A stretch of 64,000 nt of DNA from Gyromitra esculenta. Its lineage: Eukaryota > Ascomycota > Pezizomycetes > Pezizales > Discinaceae. The notes below the pieces were generated by a model, which saw only the letters and a list, made by a program, of their open reading frames with translations, made no database searches and was not told the origin of the DNA. This document shows, in pieces, positions 1-10,900 of this stretch (positions are counted from its first letter, which is position 1; the number at the start of each line of letters is the position of its first letter). The position numbers and the translations under genes were made by a program. The stretch spans positions 1,240,001 through 1,304,000 of the forward strand of contig JBCAML010000017.1 of NCBI GenBank assembly GCA_038503075.1. Direction: 5' to 3'.

Positions 1-417
1 TCGCCTGTTCGGCTCCTGCACCCCTGCCGACGGGCGACCGTTGGGGCGCGCGACAGCTGCACTGGAGTAAGCTTTGCGACTTTAGCCTGAGCCTCTTCCG
101 AGATGGCTAAACTGCAGTTTCCGCTGTCGCTCGCAGTTCCTGGTCGTGGCGATCCAAGCTTGAATTGAGCAGGCAGTCCAGCATACCCCATGGGGGAGAA
201 GTGTTGCCCGGAGGCATGGACGGAGGATGGAGCCATTATCGGGAATCCTGCGAGCGAGGCTTATAAGGCGCCTGTTCTTCCCCACCGGGTTGGGTGTTTC
301 TTGCAATCGCTCTTCATCCCTTGGACGTGGAGAACTGGTATCCGGGTTCAATATATATACCGTGGGTCTTGGAGAGATTTTCGAACGAAACCCGGGGAAT
401 AAAAAGTGCCTACAGCT
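1..417. other. 5' flank of the sugar transporter gene, no gene seen
   Basis: Short overlapping reading frames on both strands have no recognisable domain. An AT-rich TATA-like stretch (atatatatacc) lies near 349-359, about 60 bases before the proposed transporter start, and is a plausible core promoter. Nothing else is supportable here. Confidence 0.5.
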
Positions 418-2307
418 ATGTATCGCATAAGCAACATTTACGGTTCGTCGATCCCGCGGTAGAGAGGGGCAACGAAGCTGTATACTGACAGTTGTGCCAC
501 TGACAGTGCTCGCCGCGTTCGGCACAATTGGTGGCGCGCTCTTTGGCTTCGATATCAGTTCCATGAGTGCGTGGATTGGTGCGCCCCAGTATCTCGAGTA
601 CTTTCACAGCCCAAACTCAGATCTGCAAGGAGGTGTAAGTTCCACCCTGATTACGACCATCTGCTATAGCTTCCATTGACACGTACCACAGATCACTGCT
701 TCCATGTCTGCAGGCTCTTTTGTCGGCGCGTTGGCAGCTGGGTATCTTTCTGACATCATGGGACGGCGATACGCCTTGGTTGTTGCTTCATTCATCTGGA
801 TCATTGGATCTGTCGTTTCTCTGAGCGCGCAGAATGTGGGGCATTTGATTGCGGGTCGCATTATCAACGGTCTCTCCAGTACGTGCCACTCGCTCGCTGC
901 CTTGCGGTGTGTGGAGAAAAGCTATGCTAACCTGGCGTAACAGTCGGTATCATGTCTTCTCAGGTTCCTGTCTACCTCGCCGAACTGTCGCCCAAGAACA
1001 TCCGTGGAAGGGTCGTTGGCATTCAGCAGTGGTCGATCGAGTGGGGTATCTTGATCATGTATATGGTTTCCTACGGCTGCACCTTTATCGACGGCCCGGC
1101 GGCATTCCGAACTGCCTGGGGCATTCAGGCAGTCCCGGCCGTGGTCCTCCTTATCGCGCTGTTCTTCTTCCCCGAATCTCCCCGCTGGTATGCATCCAAG
1201 GACCGCTGGGAAGAGGCACTCGATGTCCTCGCCCTCCTTCACGGGAACGGCGATATCCACAACCCGCTGGTCCAGGCAGAATACGAAGAAGTCCGAGAAG
1301 CCCAGGCGATAGCGGCCCAGGGCGCAGCTATGTCGTGGCTGGGTTTGTTCGGGCCGGACATGTGGAGGCGGACTACGTGAGTTCACTTCTCTTGGGATTA
1401 TCCCATCCTGCAAAGCAAAGCAAAGCAAAACTAACACTATCCAATCTACAGCGCTGCTCTCGCCGCACAGATCTGGCAGCAGCTTCTCGGCGGAAACGTC
1501 ATGATGTACTACATCGTGTACGTCTTCCAGATGGCCGGCCTCACCGGCAACGTCAACCTGGTCTCGTCGTCCATCCAGTACGTCATCTTCCTCGTCACCA
1601 CCGCCGTCACCCTCTGCTTCATCGACCGGCTCGGCCGGCGCCCGCTCTTCATCTACGGCGGCATCGCGATGGGAGCGCTCAACTTCGCGGTCGCCGGTCT
1701 GATGGCCACCGGCGGGCACTCGGTGACCAACGTAGCCGGGAACTTCAACATCAAGTGGCAGGTGCACGGGAGCTACGCGACCGGGGTTATCGCGTGCAGC
1801 TACATCTTTGTCGGCTTCTACGGGCTGACGTGGGCGCCGTGCGCGTGGGTCTTCATCTCCGAGGTCTTCCCGCTGCAGTACCGCGCCAAGGGCGTCGGCC
1901 TCGCCACCGCCGCAAACTGGATCTTCAACTTCGCCCTCGCGTACTTCGTGCCGCCGGCGTTCAGGAACATCCAGTGGCGCACGTATATCATCTTTGGCGT
2001 GTTTTGCTTCTGCGGGGTCATCCATGGGTATCTCATGTTCCCGGAGGTACGTCCCCCCCCCCGGATATATAACACTTGTTGAAATGTCTCGCTGTGTGTG
2101 TGATTGCTAACTTTACTCTTTGTCTCCCTGCAGACTGCCGGGAAAACACTCGAAGAGATCGACTACCTCTTTGGAAAGGGCGTTCCCGCATGGAAGAGCG
2201 ATAAGGTAGGGTCGAGACTAGACGACAAGGTCGGCGAGCTGAAGCACAAGGCTGGCGAAATCGACACCGAAAAGGAGAACGCGACAACGATTGAGCGGGC
2301 CGAGTAG
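418..2307 (+). CDS. MFS sugar transporter (hexose/quinate permease type), 6 exons, 513 aa
   Basis: This is a sugar porter of the major facilitator superfamily with about 12 membrane spans, expected in the plasma membrane. Exons are 418-442, 507-634, 692-878, 944-1376, 1452-2046 and 2134-2307. All junctions are GT-AG, phases agree, and the joined frame is 514 codons with no stop. The start at 418 gives MYRISNIYVLAAFGTIGG, the usual N terminus of fungal sugar porters, with the first intron splitting the Val codon. Family motifs in order are FGFDIS, SDIMGRR (loop 2-3), PESPRWY (after span 6), IDRLGRRP (loop 8-9) and PCAWVFISEVFPLQYRAKG (span 10-11). The C terminus is a charged cytoplasmic tail. 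Length is normal for the family. Substrate cannot be fixed from sequence: the motif set fits glucose, other hexoses or quinate. Confidence 0.93.
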
Positions 2308-2330
2308 TTGCTTCGTTGTTGCTGCTGCTG

Positions 2331-2364
2331 TTGTTTTTGTTTGTTTGTTTGTTTGTTTGTTTTG
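2331..2364. repeat. TTTG microsatellite
   Basis: About seven tandem TTTG units lie just after the transporter stop codon, probably in its 3' UTR. Confidence 0.85.
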
Positions 2365-2681
2365 TATCTATCCACGTTTTATAGCGGAATTATTACCATT
2401 TGCTTCCTTTGGCCATAGGTTACATGGGAGAGAGCAATAACCTATAAACTATTACCCAACCCCCTCCCCCCCAAAACATACCCACCACCATACACCTCTC
2501 GTAGCAGGACATCGATATCACAATATCCATTTAATAGCAAGCATCTACCCACCTACCCACCCACCAGCCAGAGTAAATATAGGGTACATACATACATACA
2601 TACATGCACGCGCCACACACCAAAACCCCATCAAAAAACCACTCAAGTCCCCTCCCTTCCCTCCAGATCTCCCCACATATA

Positions 2682-2886
2682 CAGCAAGTCATTTAACGAG
2701 GCGACAACGACATACGCAACGTCACACCCCAACACCACGATATCTCCCACGATATCCCCCACGTAGCTCTCTAGATCTACCCACTTGCTTATTCCCACAT
2801 TTAAACTCCGTTGTCTGCACGGTGAAGTTGGTCCTGTTGCAGAGGTACGGTATTGTTGCTGTCGCCTCATTAAACGATTACCGCTG
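2682..2886. mobile_element. MITE with TA-flanked terminal inverted repeats (copy 1 of a family)
   Basis: The left end (CAGCAAGTCATTTAACGAGG) and the right end (CCTCATTAAACGATTACCGC then TG) are imperfect inverted repeats of about 40 bp, both flanked by TA. The interior is about 125 bp with no coding capacity. TA flanks and CAG-type ends fit a non-autonomous Tc1/mariner-type element. A second, more decayed copy lies at 6975-7207. Differences between the arms are mostly transitions, as expected after RIP. Confidence 0.6.
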
Positions 2887-3364
2887 TACTCCACGCGGAA
2901 CTGTGTGTGGGGGTGGGGGGGGCTACTTTTTCGTACCTGTTTTTGATTCTTCTTTAGGATTTTACAGAATCTCTGGTCTGGTAAATTCACGATGAGGGGG
3001 AAGAGGGGGGTTTTAAATATGAGGCTTTGGGGGGTGTTTCCGGAAGCTGTTATCTATGAAAGGAGTGCTGCAGAGGGTGGGTGAGGGGTGGAATTTTACC
3101 ACCGTCATCTAGTTTATGGGTGTATAGAGTGCCTGGCGTGAATTCCGAGAACTTGCTTAATGGTAGGTGATCGATTTGGAGTTAAATGCTGCTTGAAAAA
3201 AAAATACATTACTAAGGATGGCTCAGGTGCGAGAACAACAACTTTAGCTATCATGTCCGGCTTGTGTGATCTTGAGGTTGCAGTGAGGCGGGTTGGGATG
3301 GACAAGATCTGCATGGACACGCTACATGTTCATACCTCGCAAAGATTACCCATACACATAATAC

Positions 3365-3445
3365 GCCCTGATGGTCTAGTGGTATGATTCCTGCTTTGGG
3401 CAACTAAATTGCAGGAGGTCTCCGGTTCAATCCCGGATTAGGGCC
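3365..3445 (+). tRNA. tRNA-Pro(TGG) with intron
   Basis: The acceptor stem GCCCTGA pairs with TTAGGGC. The D arm (GGTCTAGTGGTATGATTCC) and the T arm (TCCGGTTCAATCCCGGA) are canonical. The anticodon stem CCTGC/GCAGG encloses a loop beginning TTTGGG, giving anticodon TGG, followed by an intron of about 9-10 nt after position 37. A T-run downstream (3451-3462) is a Pol III terminator. An identical copy, intron included, lies on the other strand at 28823-28903. Confidence 0.92.
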
Positions 3446-3983
3446 TTGTATTTCTTTTTTTTTGAAAGCTATATAAAAGCATTATTTTAAATTCGAACAA
3501 AATTCGGCTAGCATTCCAGTTTACGGTGATTGCAATAGCCAAAGTATGGCGATGTGGTGAGCCAAGAAGGCTACTGTAGTCATGAAACATCACTCACCTC
3601 TTTTATCAGGTCCCAGGAAACAATGTTAGAAATCCCTCGAAGCGAGATCACTAGTGCTATTGCCTTAACCCAACTCTCCTCACTAAGCCAAAACTTTATA
3701 AGTACAGAAAACTCCTCCTTGCTGAAGCTCATTTTATGAGCTTGGGTGTGGCTGTTCTCCAGACAGTTGGGAGGAAAGAACGAAGTCGACCAGAGGTGAA
3801 AACTGCGTACGTATGGATACGGGACGAAAATTACACGTATATTGCCTAGTTAGAGATGAAAACCACGGTCGCGTAGAGGTGGGACGAAAACAACATTTAG
3901 ATGCCAAGAAAACTTGCGCCCAAAGCAATCCCCCAAATGTTATCCCAGATCGATGCTGTGCAGACAAACCCAAAGAAATTTAA
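3446..3983. other. Intergenic region, no gene seen
   Basis: This is the AT-rich flank between the tRNA gene and the 3' end of the F-box-ankyrin gene. Two short imperfect repeats of the form GAGATGAAAACC.CG.GTA.GAGG.TGGGACGAAAA occur near 3790-3895. No coding signal is seen. Confidence 0.5.
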
Positions 3984-5582
3984 TTACATGTAAGTATTAT
4001 CGCAATGCAGATTGGCGCGACCGGCAACGGTTCTCTCCTCCAGCAACCTAAAAATCGCAGCCTCTTCTGGCCCACTGGTGATATTCGCCCTCGCAAGCTC
4101 CATTGCCGACCTCCAACCAGAATCCACAATAGTCGGGTCCGCCCCAGCCTCTAGCAGCAATATGACCATGGCTTCACCCCTAGCAATCACCGCGTGATGA
4201 AGCGCCGTCCTGCCGAAATAATCCTGGGCGTCTACTTGGGACTTTTGATCGAGCAGCATTCGGGCTATAGCCAACATATCATCACATGTGCCTCTACGGT
4301 ATTGTTCTACGTAGGTGTCAAAAGGCCTCCATGCGACTCCACTAGCAGCAAATATAAGCGGAGTTGAACCATCATTTGTGCGAAGATTAACGTCCGCTCC
4401 GTACTCAATGAGGAGTTCCACGATTTCTCTATGGCCGCGTCGAACCGAGTTGTGGAGTGGAGTGTGGAGGCGGCAGCAGGCTCTGTCCACAGGGATCCCC
4501 TTCTTAAGAAGAATTTTGATAAGCTCAGCGTCGACAAAGGGTAGTTCTATCGCTCGATGAAATAAGGTACCGTAGCTATTTTCTACAAAGCCCTCTGGTG
4601 CCGTTTCGATCAGGTATTTCGCTATCTCATAGCGTTTCGCGATTATCGCTCCATGGAGAATTGAGTGTCCACGAGACCACCAAAACTTCCATGCACCTGC
4701 TTCGACGAGCTGCCTCACAACCTTTATGTTGCCTTGTTGGATCGCAAGGTAGATCGGCATAACTCCGTAGTAACCACCGTAATTTTCGTCCATGCTCGCT
4801 CCTCTTTCCAGTAGTGATTTTACCACTGTGGCAGCAAAATCGTCGTCCGGATGTTCTGCAGCAATATGAAGCGCAGTTCTACGCTTTTGGTACATTGCGT
4901 TAACATCTGAATCTACTAGTAGCTGCATTACTATGTCCGTGTGACCGTAAAACTTCGCTCTATCCAGCGGCTTATCTCCAAAGGCCCCTGTCACAAGCCT
5001 ATTCGCCCCTTTACTCAAGAGGAGCTCGATAATTGCTCCATGCTTCATGGTAGCTGCACAGTGAAGAGCCGTATGGCCATGCCGGTCCTTCACCTCGATA
5101 TCCGCTCCTTTATCAAGCAGTAGACGTACAAGCGCCCCATTTCCCGCTCGGGCTGCCCAGTGGAGCGCAGGGCTGACGCTGCACGAGTGTTTGCCTTTTC
5201 TGACACGAATATTGACGGTAACGCCTTCCGAAAATATCTCCGCGATCGTAGCTAGGTCTACAGCCTTCGCACGGGAAACCATATAGATGGTCTCTCCTGA
5301 TTTTCCCAAGATGGTGATTGTGCGAGGACCAGCAGTTAACGATACTCGGAGCATGGATTCATTTTTGTTGACGATTGCCCAGAGTAAAGCAACGAGACTA
5401 CAGTGAATGCCACTGCGTGCTGCAAGGCGATGAAGAGCTGTTACTACGACTGAAGCAATACGGCGGTTGGTGATGAGGAAGTCGCACATTTGCTGAAAGT
5501 CATCGATGTTTTCTGCGATGAGCAGGATAACTTCGTTAGGAAGGTCCAGCAATGCCGTAGGGGGCCTCTTCGCCATGTTCAC
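3984..5582 (-). CDS. F-box and ankyrin-repeat protein, 532 aa
   Basis: This single-exon gene encodes an N-terminal F-box followed by an ankyrin solenoid. The F-box is at about residues 9-50 (LLDLPNEVILLIAENI, then DFLITNRRIASVV). Ankyrin repeats run from about residue 143 to 515, with consensus pieces such as ALHWAARAGNGALVRLLLDKGADIEV's core LVRLLLDKGAD, TALHCAA and TPLHNSVRRGHREIVELLI. F-box proteins link substrates to SKP1-cullin-1 ubiquitin ligases, and the ankyrin region would be the substrate-binding surface. That role is inferred from the family; no partner is visible. The start is the first Met of the open frame. A TATTTAA motif lies about 110 bases upstream on the coding strand. Codon usage and GC content are higher than in the surrounding desert, consistent with a functional gene. 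Confidence 0.88.
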   Translation of the reverse strand: MNMAKRPPTALLDLPNEVILLIAENIDDFQQMCDFLITNRRIASVVVTALHRLAARSGIHCSLVALLWAIVNKNESMLRVSLTAGPRTITILGKSGETIYMVSRAKAVDLATIAEIFSEGVTVNIRVRKGKHSCSVSPALHWAARAGNGALVRLLLDKGADIEVKDRHGHTALHCAATMKHGAIIELLLSKGANRLVTGAFGDKPLDRAKFYGHTDIVMQLLVDSDVNAMYQKRRTALHIAAEHPDDDFAATVVKSLLERGASMDENYGGYYGVMPIYLAIQQGNIKVVRQLVEAGAWKFWWSRGHSILHGAIIAKRYEIAKYLIETAPEGFVENSYGTLFHRAIELPFVDAELIKILLKKGIPVDRACCRLHTPLHNSVRRGHREIVELLIEYGADVNLRTNDGSTPLIFAASGVAWRPFDTYVEQYRRGTCDDMLAIARMLLDQKSQVDAQDYFGRTALHHAVIARGEAMVILLLEAGADPTIVDSGWRSAMELARANITSGPEEAAIFRLLEERTVAGRANLHCDNTYM

Positions 5583-6555
5583 TGTGATAGTGGCTATAGT
5601 ACCAGCAATGATGGTGGGGCGAAGTTGAATCTAGAGTCGAGGTTGGAGGAAGGATGAATGTTTGTGGATGAAAGGGTTCCCATGAACTCTCACCTATTTA
5701 AGCGCTTGCTTGGTGCATGCCTAATTATTCGCTAAGCCGTGTATTACGGAGCCCAGTGATACTTCTCCTTAGTTTCTATTTCCTTCCACTGCTAGCATTC
5801 TTTTCCCCGGAGCCATTTGGCAAAAATAGTCATCGATAAGCTTTTTAACAAGTTTTTACCAGCAGAAATTTCGGTTTCATGGCTATATAATATGCCTAAA
5901 ACCAAACCGTACTCTACTTGGTGATTTAGTTCCCAATTATCTCTTCGGTGCTGGCTTTGGGGAGGGTGTTTTAAGGACCTTTGGATTGCAGACTTCGTTA
6001 TTGTGATAAGGCTAAATGGTACTTAAAATTACGTAGAGGCAGCTCTATACACACTTCGAGGTATATCTCGCAAACCGAAAATTCCACGGCCCTCAGTCGT
6101 TTAGTGGCGCTCTAAATCTTTGAATGGAGTTGCTGCTACGTATAAGTGTCGTTCTGAGAAAATCCGCAATACGTATTCGCTTTAGTATGTACTTAGACTT
6201 ACATACATGTAGCAAGACCTTAGTCTCGCGCCCAGCCCCACTGCGTAGCTTGCTGCGTATGGTGCGCAGCAGCCATAGGCAGTAGGGATGGAAACGAACC
6301 TAGCACGACCTATATTATATACAGCGGGAAATAGATAACCGAAGATTTAATTGGCCTTTCTAATGGCTAATTGTCATTTTTCTTTGAAGTGGTGAACTGT
6401 TTCCCTAGCTAGACTTTTTGCAATGGCGTAGTGCAGGGTTTTCCACATGTAGTCGTTTATTAACCAGCCAGGGTAGTACTATCTCCAAAGAACTATTGAT
6501 AGCAATTAAACTTAAATAATTTTGTGGCGCCAAGCGCTGAGTCAAGAGCAAGTCA
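5583..6555. other. Start of an AT-rich gene desert
   Basis: Apart from the promoter side of the F-box-ankyrin gene (to about 5750), the stretch is AT-rich with frequent stop codons in all frames. No gene or clear repeat pair is visible. Confidence 0.5.
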
Positions 6556-6634
6556 GCCCGGCTGGCGCAATGGTAGCGCGTCAGACTTCCGTCTTGAAAT
6601 CTGAAGGCTGCGAGTCCGAGCCTCGCGTTGGGTG
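6556..6634 (+). tRNA. tRNA or tRNA pseudogene, isotype uncertain
   Basis: The acceptor stem GCCCGGC pairs with GTTGGGT using three G-U pairs. The D arm (TGGCGCAATGGTAGCGCG) matches the tRNA-Arg at 27707-27778. The T stem GCGAG/CTCGC closes a loop TCCGAGC in which the usual TTC is TCC. The anticodon stem TCAGA/TCTGA is perfect but encloses 14 nt instead of 7, so a short intron or insertion is present. Read directly, positions 34-36 would be TCC. The body resembles Arg or Trp type tRNAs more than Gly, so the isotype is left open. Four T residues follow as a weak terminator. Confidence 0.55.
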
Positions 6635-7878
6635 CTTGCGTTTTGTTCACTGAAGGCGATTGATCTTATTCTCCTCTTTGCAGAATATCCATCAACATAG
6701 CTTTTGATATACATAAGTTTGAGTCTCTCTTTTCGAGTAGGTCTGCTAGTCGCTGGTGGTGATTTTTCTACCCTTGCCTGTATGTCTTTAGTGATAATGA
6801 GGTTCCTTGTCTGTCTGGATATAGTTCAGGAAGCTGACGTTCGGCTTTAGAGAGTATAGAGTTTGTTGCGTACATGTAGTGCTTAGGAACTTGCTCCTTA
6901 AACTTATTTGTAGTAACTATTCCGATGCACGCATTGCGCTCTTTTCTTCTCTAATTCCAATCTCATTACGTTTGTAGCAGTTTAGTGAGGTGACAGCAAC
7001 AACGCCGTACATTGGCAACAAGATCAACCTCACCATGCTGCCAGTGCTGACAATGGAGTTTAGCTATAAAGATAAACAAGTAGGTTGAACTACAGAAAAC
7101 ATGTTTTATCTTGGGTGTACTGCTGAACTCTTTTATGATCGTGGAAAGACAACTCATATTCCTGGGAGTGGCATTGCCGCTGCCGCCTCATTAAACGACC
7201 ACTGCTGTAAATGTACAGTCACGTTCGCAAAATCCTGGCACCCTTGTCTCGAGCCAGTCCCAATTAGGCTTAGCTTGTTTATGTAATTACTTCACCAAAC
7301 CATTGGCTGGCACCCTGCCAATCGTTGATAGTAAACTAAATAGCTACGGATCGAACTGGAAAACGATGATTCAAAAGGGTGGAAAACTATGGAGATCCTC
7401 AGACGCTAAATAACCTCTAACTACTTCACATAACTATCTTCTACAAAAATTATAGTCTCAATCCGTCGGCAGTCGTGCTTAATAGAGACGAGGGGTGCCA
7501 AGACTTTTCGAACGAGACAGCCATGTAGGTAACATGTAATGTGTTCGTTTGATAATACGCCTATTCCCCGCGATACATGTTAGTAATTATTAAATATTAA
7601 ATTCAATATAGCCAAGTCCATAACCTTATTACGAATTAGTTGATTGGCAGTAAAACGGCATCAACTCAATAAAATTTCTCCTCTCAAATGAGCATAATAG
7701 AGATAACGTAGACGTAATATTGTATTCTTCTAGAACACTTTGCATGAGACTCCGCTATATTACTATAATAGCTAGGAGTGGTATATCAAGTGATTGTTGT
7801 TGTTTATTCATTAGGTGCATTACATTCAACCGCAGGTTATGGTAGGTATATCAAGTGATTGTATATAGCAATTTATAA
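6635..7878. other. Gene desert with one decayed MITE
   Basis: AT-rich sequence with dense stops in all frames. The only structured item is the inverted-repeat element at 6975-7207. A 17-bp direct repeat (GTATATCAAGTGATTGT) occurs near 7781 and 7845. Confidence 0.5.
6975..7207. mobile_element. Decayed MITE (copy 2 of the 2682-2886 family)
   Basis: The left arm (AGCAGTTTAGTGAGGTGACA) and the right arm (GCCGCCTCATTAAACGACCA then CTGCTG) are degenerate inverted repeats related to the ends of the element at 2682-2886. The arms differ mainly by transitions, consistent with RIP. No coding capacity is present. Confidence 0.5.
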
Positions 7879-7976
7879 GCCACCATGGCCGAGTGGCTTA
7901 AGGCGGCACATTTAAGTCACAAAAAGACTGAACTGTGCTATCGTAAGATGCGTGCGTTCGAACCGCACTGGTGGCA
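7879..7976 (+). tRNA. tRNA-Leu(TAA) with intron
   Basis: This is a class II tRNA. The acceptor GCCACCA pairs with TGGTGGC, and the D arm GGCCGAGTGGCTTAAGGC is typical of Leu/Ser. The anticodon stem GCACA/TGTGC encloses TTTAAG (anticodon TAA) and an intron of about 20 nt. A variable arm (CTATCGTAAGATGC) and the T arm GTGCGTTCGAACCGCAC follow. A T6 terminator is just downstream. It lies in a gene desert and is well preserved. Confidence 0.93.
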
Positions 7977-10900
7977 ATCAAATTTTTTCTTCATCTTACT
8001 CTATACAAATTGTTCTAATGTGGTGATGTAGCTTCGGAGACAGAAATTAGTGAGCCACAAGCTCGAACACATCATGATTCAGAAGAGCTAGGCAAATACT
8101 GATACGAATCCAAGAGCACTGTTTGACTTTGGGCACCCCAATCGACCCCCTTTCGTCATGTTGGAAATGGCTTCCTAATAGGTACGGGCCCCGGTGCTCA
8201 AGCTGTCTCTCGGCGAGGTCTCTCGGCGCCGGCCTCGGCGCGCAGGCTTGAGCAAAGGTTTCGGGGTGAGCTTTAGAATAGGAAAAGGGATGAGAACCTT
8301 TGTGGTAGAGAAGCAAGTATGTAGACTAAGTGAACAGGCATGCAGGAGAGCGAGCAATCGATCAGGCAATTTTACTACCCTTCATACCCTCTTGTTTCTA
8401 CACGTCAGAGCCGGATATACCGAGTGATAGTGCGTGAACCAACCTTGCCTGCACGTATTTCGCAGAGATTAAAATCGACGCAGGAATGTGCTTGCATGAT
8501 ATATCAAGTTCTAGATCCACTTGCAAGACATTCCGATTGGTGGCTGCTGCGGGAATAGTGATGTTTATATTTGGCCATATTGGAAAGGGTATTTACTAGA
8601 ACGTTCCGCGTTTCCCCCTTTTGCAGTCAAAACAAAGTTATCTCACCACTGCAACATATAGCTGTGCTTAATAAACACTTGCATAGAATCATTACTGTGC
8701 TAACAGGCTTTCTAACAGGCTTTGCAAGCTTCCTTGAGCAGCTTGGTTAACCTGCCTGTGGAAATCGGAATTTCGGCCCAGAACCAAGGTCAACATTTAG
8801 GGAACCTAAACGGTAATTTGAAAGCCACAAACCGGCTAGCTGGATTAGTTGCCCATACCCACCAATATCTATGGGTTGGATAGCTCCGTCTCAAACCCGA
8901 ACTCTTTGTGAGTAAGTTATATTTCTCTTGACTCCCTTAGAGGCTCGAAGCGGACTAACCTCACGTATACACGTGGCCGCCCGTAAATCCGCATATTACT
9001 AACAGAAAACTTCCCTCGGTAACTAACGGGAAATTAGTGAATGGCGCTTTACAATACACGTAGCAGCCCGGCAACAGACTTCGTCTCGTCTCGCTTATAC
9101 AGAACCGGCCGGGCGATGGCTGTGCGTTGGCGCACTTTGCTGAGATCGATATTCTAGAGCTCGAGCCAAGTGTCGATATATATACCCGTATTCACTTACA
9201 TCGATATATATCTGTTTTATAAACTACTTCGGTCTTCGTCTATACTACTACCTTAAAAGGATTACTAAACTTCCAATTTCACTACAGAGAGGGTACAATT
9301 GCAACATACACGTAGTTGTTTCGTATCCTTATCCCTATTGCTATTGCTAATCTAAGCAGATGTGCCCTCCTATAGGAGCCTCTATTTAATAAAGCTTATT
9401 AGAAGAACAGCTGTAGTACACATGAGTATTCTTTGAAAAATATCGGACAGGAAATATCTAGAGGTTTCACAGCTGAAGGCTAACGCAGCGGGGACACTTC
9501 TTTGATTCCGCTGGAGACCGTAAGAAAATCTTGATTTAGGCCATGAGCCATTTTCAGCAAGGAGTTTACAGGCTTCAGGGGATCCCTTACTGTGTCCATA
9601 GGGGGTTTTACTAGCAGAGCTACAGGAAAGTAGAACCGGAATATTACGCAGTAACAAACTCACGGTTAAAAAAGAAATCTTGAGGATCACAGATGGGCCT
9701 TTACGGAGAGGATGCTAGCCCTAGCTCTCCAACTGATCGGCTTGCTAGGGATCGGAGCTAGAGTTACCTACGCAAAAGGCCCGAGAGGGCATCCTTGTGG
9801 GGTCCAAGATAGGAACATATGTTTGAAACTCTACGCTACTCTAGAAAAAGTTTGTCTAGGGGCAGTGCGGTGGTAGCATTTGCCGTGTTCCCCGAAGCAC
9901 GGTGTAGCTGGCAGTATAAGATGCACAGGTTTAGGTCCGAGCGAAACACTATTTCAGCTCCACTGGCTAATAAGCCGATAGCTCGGGTAGGATCATTCCC
10001 TCGGAAGGAATTTTATCTCCTCGGAAGATCACTCGGCCCTGTTCCGCTCGTGGCTACTGGCTCGGAGGCATTCGGGGTCGACAAGCCCACCAGCCCCGTA
10101 ATACACGCAGCGAGCGATGTTGAAACCTTGGTTCGCATACACGACAGGCCGCTGGTAAATATCGAAGGTTGCATCGTAAACCCCTGGGGCCGAATAACGA
10201 TTTCAGCAAGTCCAAAATTGCGGTCCATCCATTACGGCTAGGAACGAGAGCTGAAGTCAGTTCCGACGAAGCTGCCTATTATTAATATATTTTATGCTCT
10301 CCATACTATTCCTCGAAGGTTTCACAGAAACACTAAGCTCGAGATAGCCAGAGGTATACTGTTAACTCACGACCATGGCCGTGAAGCTTAGTACCATGCG
10401 TTGTGAGGGGGGTACTGGTCGTCGATCGACGCAACTGTTTCGAATAGCAAAAAAATACTTTGTATAGGAGTACCGATTTCAGAAGTCATACGCATTGCAT
10501 TAGGGTTCTGTCTCCGCGGACCGGGTTATAGACTGTAACCAGGTAAATCCTTTCATTCCCACAATTTCGTTTCCCCTATCACAGATCCCCTCAGAAATTG
10601 CTCATGGTCTTTGTTGCTATCACAGAGTGCGACGGAGCTACGATTCAAATCACCTCCTGTGTATTTTCCTTGGTATTATAACGATTCAACGCACAGGCAC
10701 GCGTACGGCAGTTATTTTAGGCCCCTTCAGCTAAATAGATAACACCAACTTCCAATACCTTAAAATCTCGCAAATCTCCGCTTCGAGAAATAGAAAAAAC
10801 ACGTACTAGCATTCGGAGTCTCGAGTGGCTTTTCACAGCAACGTTTGCCAATCAAGCCATAAGCAACCGAGGTTAAAATAAAGTTGAGACAGGATCTCTA

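Larger units (their letters stand above)
2308..3364. other. Repeat-bearing intergenic region
   Basis: This stretch holds the 3' flank of the transporter, a TTTG microsatellite, a CATA run near 2586-2605 and a small inverted-repeat element (2682-2886). Open frames on both strands look like chance. No gene is supported. Confidence 0.5.

Noticed and set aside
849..2072. 407-codon plus-strand and 367-codon minus-strand frames over the transporter
   Set aside because: Shadow frames of the GC-rich transporter exons. Their composition (Arg/Pro-rich) and lack of domains contrast with the clear MFS motifs in the true frame.
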